Assembly: GCA_977006965.1 (NCBI GenBank)
Contig: OZ345357.1
Location: forward strand, 1,116,001-1,180,000
DNA from: Phymatolithon calcareum
Lineage: Eukaryota; Rhodophyta; Florideophyceae; Hapalidiales
DNA length: 64,000 nt
Direction of reading: 5' to 3'
Part shown: in pieces, positions 32,387-42,095 of the stretch
How the letters are laid out: every line of letters begins with the position of its first letter
Numbering within the stretch: position 1 is the stretch's first letter
Translations under genes and position numbers: made by a program
The notes under the pieces: generated by a model
What the model was told of the DNA's origin: nothing
What the model saw: only the letters and a program-made list of their open reading frames with translations
Databases searched by the model: none

Positions 32387-33814
32387 ATGTCAGTGGAGCA
32401 TGTATCGAGCCTTAGGGAGTTCGAGAACATCAAGAGAAACTCCGGAAACCTGTTAGTTGTTGTGGACTTTCATGCAACTTGGTGCGGCCCCTGTCATGCA
32501 ATTGCTCCGTTTTATGAGCAACTCGCTTCTCGTTATGCTCGTAGAGCTCGCTTCTTGAAAGTGGACGTGGATGATGCTCAGGAAATCGCCCAGAGTTGTG
32601 GAATCACGGCGATGCCTACGTTCCATTTCTACTTGCGAGGGTCCGCTGTAGCTGAAACTCGTGGCGCGAACAAAATGGAACTCGAATCCAACGTCGAACG
32701 ATTTGCTCCGTCTGCAGCTGCCGTATCTTTCTCTGGTTCCGGACATACTCTAGGTAGCAGCAGCGCGGACGGCGGACCGCGAGTCGATTGGGACTCAGCT
32801 CCGCCCACGGACTCGGATGCTGCTAATTCCAGGAGAGAAGCACTGGCACAGGCAGCCGCTGCACGGGCCTCTACATCGGCCGCAGAAAAGCCTTCGACTG
32901 CGGACACGGAGGTAGCAGATGAAATAGTCGCGGTGCAGTCGGAAGCACCGGACGTTGAAGTTACTGAAGCGCAAGATAACCAGGCTGAAAAGGAGGATGA
33001 GAATGACCCGAGATTGAAGGTTGATGCTGCGCTTCTGTCCCAAATGGAGGAAATGGGATTCCCTAGGATCAGAGCTCAGAAGGGACTCATTTTCACTGGC
33101 AATAAATCCCTAGAACCTGCCATGGAGTGGTGTTTTGAGCATTCTGATGATGCTGATATCGATGAGCCGTTGTCGCTCGTCTCGAAGGACGGAACACCGA
33201 AAACGCAGTTGTCTGAGGAAGAGAGAAAGAAGAAAGCCGATGAAGTCCTTCGAAAAGCTCGTGCGAAGAGACAGGAAATGGAAAAGAAGGACGAAGCGCA
33301 GAGAGAGAAAGATCGTATTCGAAGTGGGAAGGAGATTGCTAATGCTCGTCGCACTATTGAAGAGCAGGAGCGCCAGAGAGCCATCGCGTTGAAACGAAAG
33401 GAAAAGCTCGATGCAATCGCAGAGAAAAAGCGTGTAAGGGAGCTACTCGAGGCTGACAAGCAGAGGCGCCGGGAGAGGTTTAATATGGGTGGACCAAAGA
33501 GTCCTGCTCCTGTGGAATCTGTACCTAAACCTGCTGCCGCGTCTTCGTCCGCATCACCGTCCGCATCACCGTCCGGTGGAAAGATTCAACTTCGTTTCCG
33601 GGATGGTAGTCGCCTGGAACAGACTTTTGAACCTGATCAGGTTCTGAAAGATGTTGTTTCATTCATAGTGTCTTCACGTCCTGAATTGGACGGTAGGACG
33701 CTTGGCTTCTCCCAGCAGTATCCTCGTCGTGTGTTCACTGAGAACGACTATGAAACCAGTCTTGGAGAGCTGAGTCTTTTACCTCGTGGAGCGTTGAATG
33801 TTACTTTCAAATAG
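32387..33814 (+). CDS. Thioredoxin-UBA-UBX fusion protein
   Basis: The single-exon gene encodes 475 residues. An N-terminal thioredoxin domain has an intact active site WCGPC (32-36) and the cis-proline in GITAMPTF (about 72-79). A Ser/Ala-rich linker follows. Next come a UBA domain (about 212-255, QMEEMGFPRIRAQKGLIFTG), a long charged coiled coil (about 270-375, EERKKKADEVLRKARAKRQ) and a C-terminal UBX domain (about 395-475) beginning KIQLRFRDGSRLEQTF. UBA binds ubiquitin and UBX binds Cdc48/p97, so the protein resembles a UBXN1/SAKS1-type p97 adaptor with a redox module added in front. It probably acts in cytosolic or nuclear protein quality control; a redox function is inferred only from the intact CGPC. 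Confidence 0.9.
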   Translation: MSVEHVSSLREFENIKRNSGNLLVVVDFHATWCGPCHAIAPFYEQLASRYARRARFLKVDVDDAQEIAQSCGITAMPTFHFYLRGSAVAETRGANKMELESNVERFAPSAAAVSFSGSGHTLGSSSADGGPRVDWDSAPPTDSDAANSRREALAQAAAARASTSAAEKPSTADTEVADEIVAVQSEAPDVEVTEAQDNQAEKEDENDPRLKVDAALLSQMEEMGFPRIRAQKGLIFTGNKSLEPAMEWCFEHSDDADIDEPLSLVSKDGTPKTQLSEEERKKKADEVLRKARAKRQEMEKKDEAQREKDRIRSGKEIANARRTIEEQERQRAIALKRKEKLDAIAEKKRVRELLEADKQRRRERFNMGGPKSPAPVESVPKPAAASSSASPSASPSGGKIQLRFRDGSRLEQTFEPDQVLKDVVSFIVSSRPELDGRTLGFSQQYPRRVFTENDYETSLGELSLLPRGALNVTFK

Positions 33815-34263
33815 GAACAAATTGTACGCCATGGCTTGGGTTTCGACACATCCACCCGCATGTAATTTTCTTTTAGTTTTGCGAAAAGGAACTTCAATGC
33901 GAAGGTTTCCTTTTTTGCGCTCCTCTACTACTCTCAAAAGCATAATCGCAACTCGTCCTTCTCTTCCTTAGTCATTAAAATTTACTAAAGCGAGAAATAT
34001 GTTTGGATTGCTGGTTCTATAGAAATAACAGCCGAGTGCAAGGTCCAGAAAATGGAAAAGCTAGCTAAATTCCATTTCCATAATGGCACTAGCACCAGCC
34101 AACCGATGTTTCGCAGCCAACAGTTCCGCGACATCACGTCGTGGTGCTCTCTGTACAGCCCTTGAAAAGAGCGCAATGTCAGCGAACACTGCTTGATAAG
34201 TACGCTTGCGCCCGATGGAGCCCGACCTAGATGTCGAACAAGCCCTTCTCTTCATCGACGAAA
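33815..34263. other. Convergent intergenic region
   Basis: It lies between the 3' ends of the thioredoxin-UBX gene (plus) and the KASII gene (minus). No gene or notable repeat is visible; it should hold both polyadenylation regions. Confidence 0.5.
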
Positions 34264-35799
34264 TCAAAGGTCTTCCACACCAGAGAAGCAAACGGTAGCG
34301 TTGTGCCCCCCAAACCCAAACGAATTGGATATTCCGACATCAATCTTGTGCTCTTGCATAACGTTTGCAACAATGTCAATGTCCACTTCGGGCTCCAGAT
34401 TATCCACGTTAATAGTGGGGTGTACTTTGCCGGTTTGAATCGCTTTTACAGTGGCGATGGCTTCCAATGCCCCCGCCGCTCCGAGAGCATGGCCAATCAT
34501 GGATTTAGTACCATTCATCTTTAGACCGCTAACGTCACCGTCGAAAACGCTCCGAACGGCTCGGTACTCTGCCATGTCGCCCGCTGGAGTTGATGTGGCA
34601 TGTGCGTTAATGTAGTTCACTCTTTCCTTCGCAACACCTGCGTCAGCCAGTGCCCTTTCAATGCAGAACCTAACTCCATCACCATCTTGCCTGGGATTGG
34701 TGATATGAAATGCATCACAACTCTGTGCTCCACCAAGGTACTCAGCCAAAATTGGGGCGCCACGCGCAAGTGCATGCTCCATGCTCTCTAGAACAAGTAA
34801 ACCGGCACCTTCACCCATGACGAACCCATCGCGATCTTTGTCCCATGGACGCGAAGCCTTAGTTGGTGCATCAGCCCGAGACGAAAGTGCTTTGCATGCA
34901 ATGAAACCTCCAAGTCCAACTGGTACGATTGCGGCTTCTGTGCCACCTGCCAGACATAAATCGCATTCTCCACGTCGAATGTGCATTGCAGCGTTGTTGA
35001 TCATGAAGTTTCCCGTTGCACATGCTGTAGAAACCGAGTAATTTGGGCCCATAAAGCCACTGTCGATGCCAATAAGAGCAGAAGCCTGTCACAAATCACA
35101 AGGTCAGCGTATTAGAAAAAATTCAATGAGCGAGCATGAAGAATTGAGCAAATGGAAACGTTCTAAGATACTGACCATATTCGTAATTGCGTACGGAATG
35201 AAAAATGGCGACATTTTCTTATATCCCGCAGAAACGAGTTTCTCGACACCTTGAGAATAAATGTTCAAACCGCCCATGCCGCTACCACAAAGGACTCCAC
35301 ATCTTTTCTTGTCCAGCGCCTCCAAGGCATCGCTTCCGATAGAAAGACCGGCATTTTCAAGACAGTTTTTAGCTGCGACGAGAGCATACACCAGGAAGGG
35401 ATCAAATCGGCGCATATCTTTCTTCGGTATGTGACTGGTATCGATATCATTGAGATCGATAAAGGCAGCAAAATCGGTAGTCCAGCCTTCAACATCGAAG
35501 TTGGACACCTTTTTGACGCCACTTTTTCCTTGCAGTAGCGCGTCGTAGAACTGATCTGAGTCTGATCCAAAACAAGACACGAGACCTGTACCTGTGACCA
35601 CGACTCTTTTCACCTTTCCATTCTCTGTTTCTCGGGTCAACGCTACCATTCGAACAGTTGCACAACGCTTGACTTGTTGTTGCTGATTCGAGCGTAAACG
35701 ATCCGATGGACATTTGGCAGACGCCCCCGATGCCCACGCCGAGTTTGTTTGGTACCATGTTCCAGGTGCGCCGGTAACAAATGTCGGACGATTGGTCAT
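34264..35799 (-). CDS. fabF: Plastid 3-oxoacyl-ACP synthase II (KASII), two exons
   Basis: I model complement(join(34264..35085,35176..35799)), giving 481 residues. A 90-nt intron (GTCAGT..GACAG) joins ...YAITNM to ASALIGIDSGFMGPN in frame. The enzyme condenses malonyl-ACP with acyl-ACP in type II fatty acid synthesis. Catalytic residues are Cys in VSTACATGNF (C230), His in NAHATSTP (about H370), Lys in GTKSMIGHA (about K402) and His in the same motif (about H407). Some 60 residues precede the conserved start VKRVVVTGTGLVS; they are rich in Ser, Thr, Gln and basic residues and fit a plastid transit peptide. The frame extends to 35814 only through a TTG, so ATG 35799 is chosen. It depends on phosphopantetheinylated ACP, linking it to the gene at 24 kb. 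Confidence 0.93.
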
Positions 35800-36331
35800 T
35801 TTAGATTCGCTCAACTTGAAGTCAGATCAGATGGCTTCGATACGGCCAGAGGACCAGACCAACGCACGAGGAAGACTGTACTCCAAATGCTATGACGACT
35901 GAACTCGCATGCAGGTCGCATTGAGCATTGAATTTCTTTTTCGTTGTCGGTGTGGTCCTGATTGGAGCGTGATGAGCTCGAGCTCGTAGACAACGATGCA
36001 AGTAAAAAAGAGCAGAAAAAGGAACTTGTATTACACGTGTTGTAGTTCTCATCAGATCTCATATGTCAAGGGTTTTCCTCGTCATGTTATCGCGCATGAT
36101 CATCATGCGCGATAAGCTCTATGTGGAAGAAGTCAGCCGTCCCGAAAGAATGCGATGAATGGATTTGAAGCGAAGATTTGATTAGAACGCCTATTTATTA
36201 GTCAAAAAGAAGAAAAAAGAAATACTGTAGTAGCACTCGTGTGGCAAACAACACACACCGCAAGACCGCATTAACCAGCGCAGTTGAATCCACAGTCCTC
36301 AAAAGCATCCCACAGCAAATACCCGTCTCCG
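35800..36331. promoter_or_regulatory. Upstream region of KASII with strong hairpin
   Basis: The interval holds the KASII promoter and the 3' flank of the eIF4E-like gene, both genes being on the minus strand. Its most striking element is the inverted repeat at 36087-36115. No gene is seen. Confidence 0.45.
36087..36115. repeat. Perfect 13-bp inverted repeat, 3-nt loop
   Basis: TTATCGCGCATGA and its exact reverse complement TCATGCGCGATAA are separated by TCA. The arms are GC-rich in the middle and would give a very stable hairpin or a dyad binding site. It lies about 290 bp upstream of the KASII start codon and about 215 bp past the eIF4E-like stop. Confidence 0.85.
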
Positions 36332-36910
36332 CTACGACGTGCTGTGGTGCGGTTTAAATTCCCATTCACGAGCCATGCGTGAGTTGGGTAACTGTAAAAC
36401 ACGTCTGGCTATGTTGACGACGTTCTGCAATGTCTCTTTATCGTTTGCATTGCGCATCCAAATCGCCAAAACATCGTCTTGAAAACGCACGCTGCATGCG
36501 ATGCCGCAAAGATCATCAGTTTCAAACTGTTCCCCAATAACGGCCAACGCAAGATCCTCAAACGCCCTTGATGTGAGCGATTTATGTATTCTCACCGTCC
36601 ATCTTCCGCCGCTTTTGTTGACCTCGTCCTCCCACATCGGGCGCACCCCTTCTCGAAATAGAAAATAGTCCGTCGATGCCGGCAGTTTATGCGGTCGCAT
36701 TAGATGATTGTACACCATCCAGAACTCTTCTACCGTGCCCACCTCGGCAATGTTCTTGATCGCCGAGCTGTACGTCTCGTCTCGCGCTGACGCGCTGCGT
36801 CGCATGAAGCTGAATTGATAAGGTGTGTGCAGCATGTGCCCTCCGGTCTTCCGCTCAGGACGTACCGGTGCTGCCGCTGCTGCGAGCCAGCTTTTTCCTG
36901 TCGACGTCAT
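36332..36910 (-). CDS. eIF4E-family cap-binding protein, class II (4EHP)-like
   Basis: The predicted protein has 192 residues when started at ATG 36910 (MTSTGKSWLAA). The frame is open further upstream but with no ATG. The conserved core is clear: VGTVEEFWMVYNHLMRPHKL, RPMWEDEVNKSGGRWTVRI (cap-binding Trp and Glu) and LALAVIGEQFETDDLCGIA, then RFQDDVLAIWMRNAN. The two tryptophans that mark class I eIF4E appear as Tyr here (HTPYQF and DETYSS), as in 4EHP/nCBP. Such proteins bind the mRNA cap but often repress or specialise translation. Which class-II role applies cannot be told. It is divergent from the NYN gene. Confidence 0.85.
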   Translation of the reverse strand: MTSTGKSWLAAAAAPVRPERKTGGHMLHTPYQFSFMRRSASARDETYSSAIKNIAEVGTVEEFWMVYNHLMRPHKLPASTDYFLFREGVRPMWEDEVNKSGGRWTVRIHKSLTSRAFEDLALAVIGEQFETDDLCGIACSVRFQDDVLAIWMRNANDKETLQNVVNIARRVLQLPNSRMAREWEFKPHHSTS

Positions 36911-37247
36911 TTTGTTTGCGTCTTCGGCTTGAGATTCCTTGTTGAACTGGGAGTTGAAATTGAAAGACGTGATGCGAAACTGTCTGGAATGGAATAACTG
37001 GACAGTATGATACAAGTCAAAACGAGGTTCATTTTGTGCCAAAATACCTACTCGGGGCCCACAATCAGGGTCTCGTAACGCGCGTCCATAGCCACATCTC
37101 TGCGGTCAACGAGGTCCTCCCCGTCATCCCCCATCATGATGAGCGGCTTCGTTGGCTTGCAAGTCGCAGTATCGGAGTAAGGTCTCTGCACGCCGCTTGA
37201 GCCAGAGGCGAATTGTACATGCGCAGTTGACCAAGTGCTAGTAGCCC
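36911..37247. promoter_or_regulatory. Bidirectional promoter region of eIF4E-like and NYN genes
   Basis: The two start codons face away from each other across 337 bp. The open frame over it on the minus strand lacks an ATG and does not match eIF4E. Both genes probably take their promoters from here. Confidence 0.45.
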
Positions 37248-38332
37248 ATGTGTTCGAACCCGACAGCTGTTTCACCGTTGGAAATGTCCAATGCTGAACA
37301 GCAAATTTCTGCGTTCTGTGGCTTCTCCTCCTTAACAACCCGTGATATTTCTGCTGCTCCGTCACTGGTATCTGTGTGCCGGCGCTGTCGTTCAGCCTCA
37401 CTAGCGACGATGCGTGCCAAGCGTAATGGTGGCAGGCATCGGAGGCCCGATTCCAATTCTGCACATGAAGCGACTAATTCAGTACCGCAAAGACGTCCCG
37501 CGCGCATTAAGGTTGATTCTACTACTCTTTCTCTTCGTGAGCAACTGCAACTTGTGAAGAACAAATCCGACCAGATGTCTCCCCGCGTATCACCAGTACG
37601 TACCAGCTATCGGCGTCAAAAGGCAGATGCGATTCCGTTTTATGCCCGACGCAGGATGAACAATGGCAATGATAGCCTCCCTGACGGTAAGTACAACGTG
37701 GAAGAGGCACCAATTCTGTTTATTGATGGCTACAACATAATTGGGCGCTGGGCGAGACTCAGGAAGCACCGAAATCGAGGTGATATGGAAACCGCGCGAC
37801 AGAAGCTTATTCACGATGTGTCGGAGTTCAGTCACATTCGTGGGTGGTCTTGCGTGGTAGTTTTTGATGCACATGGAAACGGTATGCTGCGCCCTGTTCC
37901 GCAATTGTGAATTTTTGAATGAAAGCAGTATTCTGACAAAGTTCGAAGTGTACATGATCTCTAACTATAGATAACGCGCTCAATGTTTCGACAACCGCAC
38001 AGCTCATTGATGTAGTTTTCACTGGAAGCTCTACGGCGGACACCTATATTGAGCGAGCAGTATTTTCGGAATGTGAACGAGGCCTTCGACAGGTTTGGTG
38101 CGCGACCAGTGATGTATCAGAGAGCAGGTTTTCTGCTGCGAAGGGTGCACACATTTTGTCTGCATCACTTTTTATTCACGAATTAAAGAGTGCCAAGCGA
38201 GAAAGTAGAGAAATATTTGATGACGACGACGAGAAAGGTAACGGAGTTCGAGCTCAAATGCTCATATCGAATGTAGACCAAGACACAGCTAAAGCGTTGT
38301 ACAGTTTACGTGAGGCCCTCGACAAGCAATAA
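37248..38332 (+). CDS. YacP-like NYN-domain (PIN-fold) ribonuclease, two exons
   Basis: I model join(37248..37881,37971..38332), giving 331 residues. A GTATGC donor and CTATAG acceptor (89-nt intron) join DAHGN to DNALNVSTT in frame, completing the domain. The NYN/PIN acidic residues are visible: Asp in LFIDGYNIIGRW (D160), Asp in VVVFDAHGN (D207), Asp in GSSTADTYIER (D235) and Asp in VWCATSDVSE (D259). The bacterial relative Rae1/YacP cleaves mRNA on the ribosome. About 150 residues of basic, Ser-rich sequence precede the domain and could be a plastid transit peptide plus a linker. A role in plastid RNA turnover is an inference from the family and from the leader. Confidence 0.85.
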
Positions 38333-38504
38333 AGTTACTATACAGAAGTTTTTAGCCATATCAACAGTCCGTCAAGTTGACCGAGTTGATGCAATGTTGC
38401 CCGCGTGTCCCTATGGGCGTCACATATTCGACCTATTTGTCAAGAAAAACCACGTCCATGCCAGTAGGAGCTCAACACAACAAATGGAGGTACCCGACAT
38501 GAGA

Positions 38505-39275
38505 CTAAAATCTCCATCGATTGCCACAGTTGACGCAGCTTACAAATGTTGTAAGAGGTTCATCTGCAGATCTCGTCTGCATCTGATAGTACGTGCATTT
38601 CCGCTCCTTGCACTTTCCGCACTTGAACATATCCGTCGATGCTGCTGGCTTGTTGTACGGCATAGCATCACGAGTCATTTTCTCCTGAACTTTCTCGCGA
38701 GTCTTCTTCAGCTCATCATTTGCCAGCTCTTCGCTCGTCATTTCGATCAACCGAGATGGTGGAAGTTCCTTCTTCAGCACAGCATCCCTAAGTTTCTGAT
38801 TCTTAGCATCCTTCAAATTGAAGCTAATGCTCCTGTACCTAGTCTTATACGGGGGACCATTGCCTTCAAACTTATTGTACATGGCCTGCTCAATGGCCGC
38901 TGCAACCGTCATACACTGGCTTTTGTCTTTGGCGTTGATTTCAAGCGCCTTAGCTAGTAGGTCACGGACCTTGTTACGCATTTTGTCACCTGTCGGATGA
39001 CGCACATCATACTCCTTCGCAAAACTTTTCTTCTTATCAGCACCTTCACCAGAGCATTCCAGTTCACCGTTGGCCACCTCTTTGACGCTCTCCGCCGAAC
39101 CCTCTGCGGCATCAGTGGTTGTCGGGTTCTCCACGATCTTCTCCTTCAAATCCTCCTCAATTGCATCGAGATCTTTGGGGAGACTGGCGCTGCTCGTCCG
39201 CGCTTTTTTCTGAATCGTTTTCGACGCGCTCAGCTTTTTGCGCAGGGAAGAATCCATCTCGTCTGTACCTGACAT
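38505..39275 (-). CDS. Transcription elongation factor TFIIS
   Basis: The predicted protein has 256 residues. The central domain (about 92-205, starting VRHPTGDKMRNKVRDLLAKAL) is that which contacts RNA polymerase II. The C-terminal zinc ribbon has Cys 219, 222, 247 and 250 and the catalytic RSADEP loop (D238, E239), which stimulates transcript cleavage by stalled polymerase. An acidic, Lys-rich linker precedes it. The N-terminal LW domain of animal and yeast TFIIS is not visible. The frame is open upstream to an AG at about 39388, but that stretch does not look like an LW domain, so ATG 39275 is used. It is convergent with the NYN gene. Confidence 0.9.
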   Translation of the reverse strand: MSGTDEMDSSLRKKLSASKTIQKKARTSSASLPKDLDAIEEDLKEKIVENPTTTDAAEGSAESVKEVANGELECSGEGADKKKSFAKEYDVRHPTGDKMRNKVRDLLAKALEINAKDKSQCMTVAAAIEQAMYNKFEGNGPPYKTRYRSISFNLKDAKNQKLRDAVLKKELPPSRLIEMTSEELANDELKKTREKVQEKMTRDAMPYNKPAASTDMFKCGKCKERKCTYYQMQTRSADEPLTTFVSCVNCGNRWRF

Positions 39276-40229
39276 CGCCGATGTGCTCGTTGGTACAAAT
39301 GCACAACGTTCACCCAGCAGAAACAGCGCCGGAAGAACGATGACCTCGAGCGGCTTGGCATTACTTGGATAGTCCCCAACAAAACCCTAAATGATGAAAA
39401 ATGCACAAAATATTTTGATTATTTTTTACGAAGCACAATTATCATAGCGGAAGCCAAAACTTTCTGGATTGGTAGAATGCTGTAAGCGAAAAGTAGCTTT
39501 TGTGGGCTCTACTAATGCGCAAAATATCGCTGACTACACCCTACAATAGAATAAACGGTGAGGCTTCACTTTCCAAGATCTACATTGTTAATCTTGAATG
39601 TTCTATTCGTGCCGCGTTTTATGCAAGGTTGAATACGCAAAAAGTTGTTCATTTGTCCTAAGGCTTCAACTCGAATTTTAGAATACTACTTTGATTCGGA
39701 AAATATGGAGCTTCAGGGAGCCTCTCCGGTCCTCTCATTGATCGTTTATCGACAAGTAGGCGCATCAACACTCGGCCACATCCAAGACGCTTCAGGTTGC
39801 ACTCAGCATTACGGTTGCTACGACACAGAGCGTTCTTATTTGTCGATAAATGATTAAAGAGGGGACCGGAGAACTCCCTGAGGCTTTGTCCTTAAGGTAT
39901 AGGGAATACCGCAAAATCCAATGTCTTCTTCCGCAGTTTGCTCAGCTGAAAACTCAAGAGAATAATTGCTGTCCTTCGCCATGCAAAGGCTGCCACGGTG
40001 ATTTGTCACAGCGAGAGGCTCCCGTGCTCGGCGAGCCAAGTAACTCGGTGGGTAACAAATTCTATTCGAAGAGCGCAAACCCAGTTTGAGCGGATCATTA
40101 TTCTTGACTGCGTCGCGAAGCATGAATGCTACTGTAGTTACATCGGTTCTCTCGGTCGAGGTGGCGGCCGTATGACAGACCTCTTCCACCATTTACTAGG
40201 ACTGACTTCTTTCTTTCTTTAATGCAGAA

Positions 40230-40245
40230 GGCGTTAATTAACGCC
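40230..40245. repeat. 16-bp perfect palindrome
   Basis: GGCGTTAATTAACGCC is its own reverse complement. It lies in non-coding sequence close to the retroelement-like remnant; whether it is a binding site or an insertion footprint cannot be told. Confidence 0.6.
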
Positions 40246-40259
40246 AGAATTTACCCTAG

Positions 40260-40460
40260 AACAAGTTCTCATGGTTCAGTATCTCTACGGGTCTCTCCAT
40301 GTACAGATATTCTACCGTTTTGGCACACACTCTTCCAATGAATTGCCGTCGAGATGCAGCCGGACCAGAACAGCGCATAATTAGGTGTTCCACTGTCTCC
40401 GTGACGCCATACGGGGCATATTTTAAAACAATAGATCGTAGAGTAGCGGTTCATACTCGT
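40260..40460 (-). mobile_element. Possible LINE-type retroelement C-terminal remnant
   Basis: One minus-strand frame over 40440-40340 reads PYGVTETVEHLIMRCSGPAA followed by SRRQFI. This resembles the zinc-binding region at the end of LINE reverse-transcriptase proteins, where an E-T-x-x-H-x-x-x-x-C pattern follows a CxxC; here the CxxC has decayed. The fragment is short and no reverse-transcriptase core is nearby. Confidence 0.35.
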
Positions 40461-41102
40461 CGTGTGCATGGTGAAAGCATGTCACAATAGGACAGCAATT
40501 CACTATGAGCTGGTGCAGTACCACCTCTGACTTCAAAGCCGTTCGCAGAGATTTTTGAAATCTGGTTGAAGTTGATAACAACTACTGTTGAATTAGCTCA
40601 GATAATGTGAAAAAGTAGTAGTTCCAATATCAGCAAATACATTTGCTACGCGAGAAGCTTAGTCTACGCTGAGCGAAGGGCGATTTGCTTTCTGTCAGGT
40701 CCCGCGCTATGGCGAGGCGCTGGCAGTGTAAAGGTACATTTCGGATTAATGACTATATTAAAGCGCAGGTGGCGAGTGCCCCTCCCCATAAAATTTCTCT
40801 CCAAACAACGCAAAGGGGACTTTGAACGGCGCGAACGTTTAACGGGGAACTGGAGGGCTTTTAACGGAGCATATTCGCCAAAGCACGAGAGCCGACTGTG
40901 GGGGGCTTGACTAGGCCTTCGGGCAAAGTCTAGTGAAATCAATCGGCAAGGAAGAACACTACTATCACATATCGCGACTTTGGGGCCCTGAGAGTAGCCT
41001 GTCGTCCAGAGCGCTTTTAGTGGCTGAATATATCAACAGGAGATCGCAAATTAGGATCTCAAAATCAAAATTTATATTAAAATATCACCTCAACTTCCGC
41101 GT

Positions 41103-41561
41103 ATGAGAGAGGGAAGCTGGGGGAATAGAGAATGGCGAAGTGGCGAGGAACATTTGTCTGTAGATCAGATATTGATTTCAGGAGCAATGCTTAACTGGCA
41201 AAGTCGGTACAGACATCGAGGAGAGAATTTGCGTGTGATTCGTGGCCCTGGCACACGAACTGGTGAGCCTCGAAGAACAAAAGCTTCTGAATGTGAAATA
41301 TGGCGATGGACAGAAGAGCAAAGCGCGACACTGAAGGGCTTGTACAAAGAATTGAGTGTCCACGATGAGTTTTCAGGATTTGAGCAGTCAAGCCATAAGG
41401 CAATATCGAAGTTTATCGATGAAGTCGATACTCCTACTGACGCGTTCAGGTTCCTATTTGCAAAGATCGCAAAGCGTGTGAAGAATACATTTGTATCTAG
41501 CAGTCGTGAAGCACATACAGCTTTGCTCATTCGCTTCAAAAGGTTTTTTGGGAGTACATAA
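41103..41561 (+). CDS. Hypothetical protein, possible Myb/SANT-like segment
   Basis: The frame encodes 152 residues with an ATG start and a coding-like C-terminal half. The part WRWTEEQSATLKGLYKELSV is followed by helices and ends with basic RFKRFFGST. The W-T-E-E-Q-x-x-x-L-K-x-L pattern recalls the Myb/SANT-like domain found in proteins of PIF/Harbinger elements, but the match is weak. It stands alone between transposon debris and the sigma gene, so a decayed transposon gene is as likely as a real host gene. Confidence 0.35.
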   Translation: MREGSWGNREWRSGEEHLSVDQILISGAMLNWQSRYRHRGENLRVIRGPGTRTGEPRRTKASECEIWRWTEEQSATLKGLYKELSVHDEFSGFEQSSHKAISKFIDEVDTPTDAFRFLFAKIAKRVKNTFVSSSREAHTALLIRFKRFFGST

Positions 41562-42095
41562 GTTTTGCTCGACACAAAGGAATCCATCGTATATTTCAAT
41601 CTTCGTAGAAACTTGGGGACTACGCCTCTACATTTGCAGTCATTCCCTGAGCGATGGAACTTTTCGAATTTTAATAAGCGGTGGGCATAGACCGTCCCCT
41701 CGGTTACTGCACTCGGTTTGTCCTACGTTCTAAAGAAATCTTTCTCGCCCAGGACAATACCGTACAAAGGTTTACGCATGAGACTGGAACCAACAACCTA
41801 GAGATTGGTTGCTTGAAGAATATCTCCTTGTATGGACAGAGCATGTTGGCACTATACATCATACAATCCATTATAACAAAGCAATTCGCTTTTCCTTACA
41901 CAGACTGTCGATTTACTGCTCCGTCCCTAGCTCCCAAACTGAAGTTGTAAAATCCTTATTCTAGTTGTATTCGGAAGCAGCCCTACCTACCCTACTAGAG
42001 AAAATACCTATTGTGCCGCACTGGCAGGTTCAACCCTTGTAAATAGTGAACGCCAAAAATGGGTAAATCACAAACAAACATCCATCCACCGCTCT
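41562..42095. other. Intergenic region
   Basis: This is the 3' flank of the sigma-factor gene (minus strand). Short frames only; nothing recognised. Confidence 0.5.

Larger units (their letters stand above)
39276..41102. other. Intergenic region with transposon debris
   Basis: No intact gene is seen. It contains a 16-bp palindrome at 40230-40245 and a probable retroelement tail on the minus strand at about 40260-40460. The AT-rich part 39380-39860 and the part 40560-41102 hold nothing recognisable. Confidence 0.5.

Noticed and set aside
36911-37042. N-terminal extension of the eIF4E-like protein to 37042
   Set aside because: It begins at a TTG, lacks family similarity and lies in the divergent promoter.
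37236-37262. GGGTTCGAAC as a tRNA B box on the minus strand
   Set aside because: The 3' half does not pair, no A box lies at a suitable distance, and it overlaps the NYN start codon.
39276-39388. In-frame extension of TFIIS upstream
   Set aside because: The translated stretch does not resemble an LW domain and has no ATG; kept only as an open possibility.
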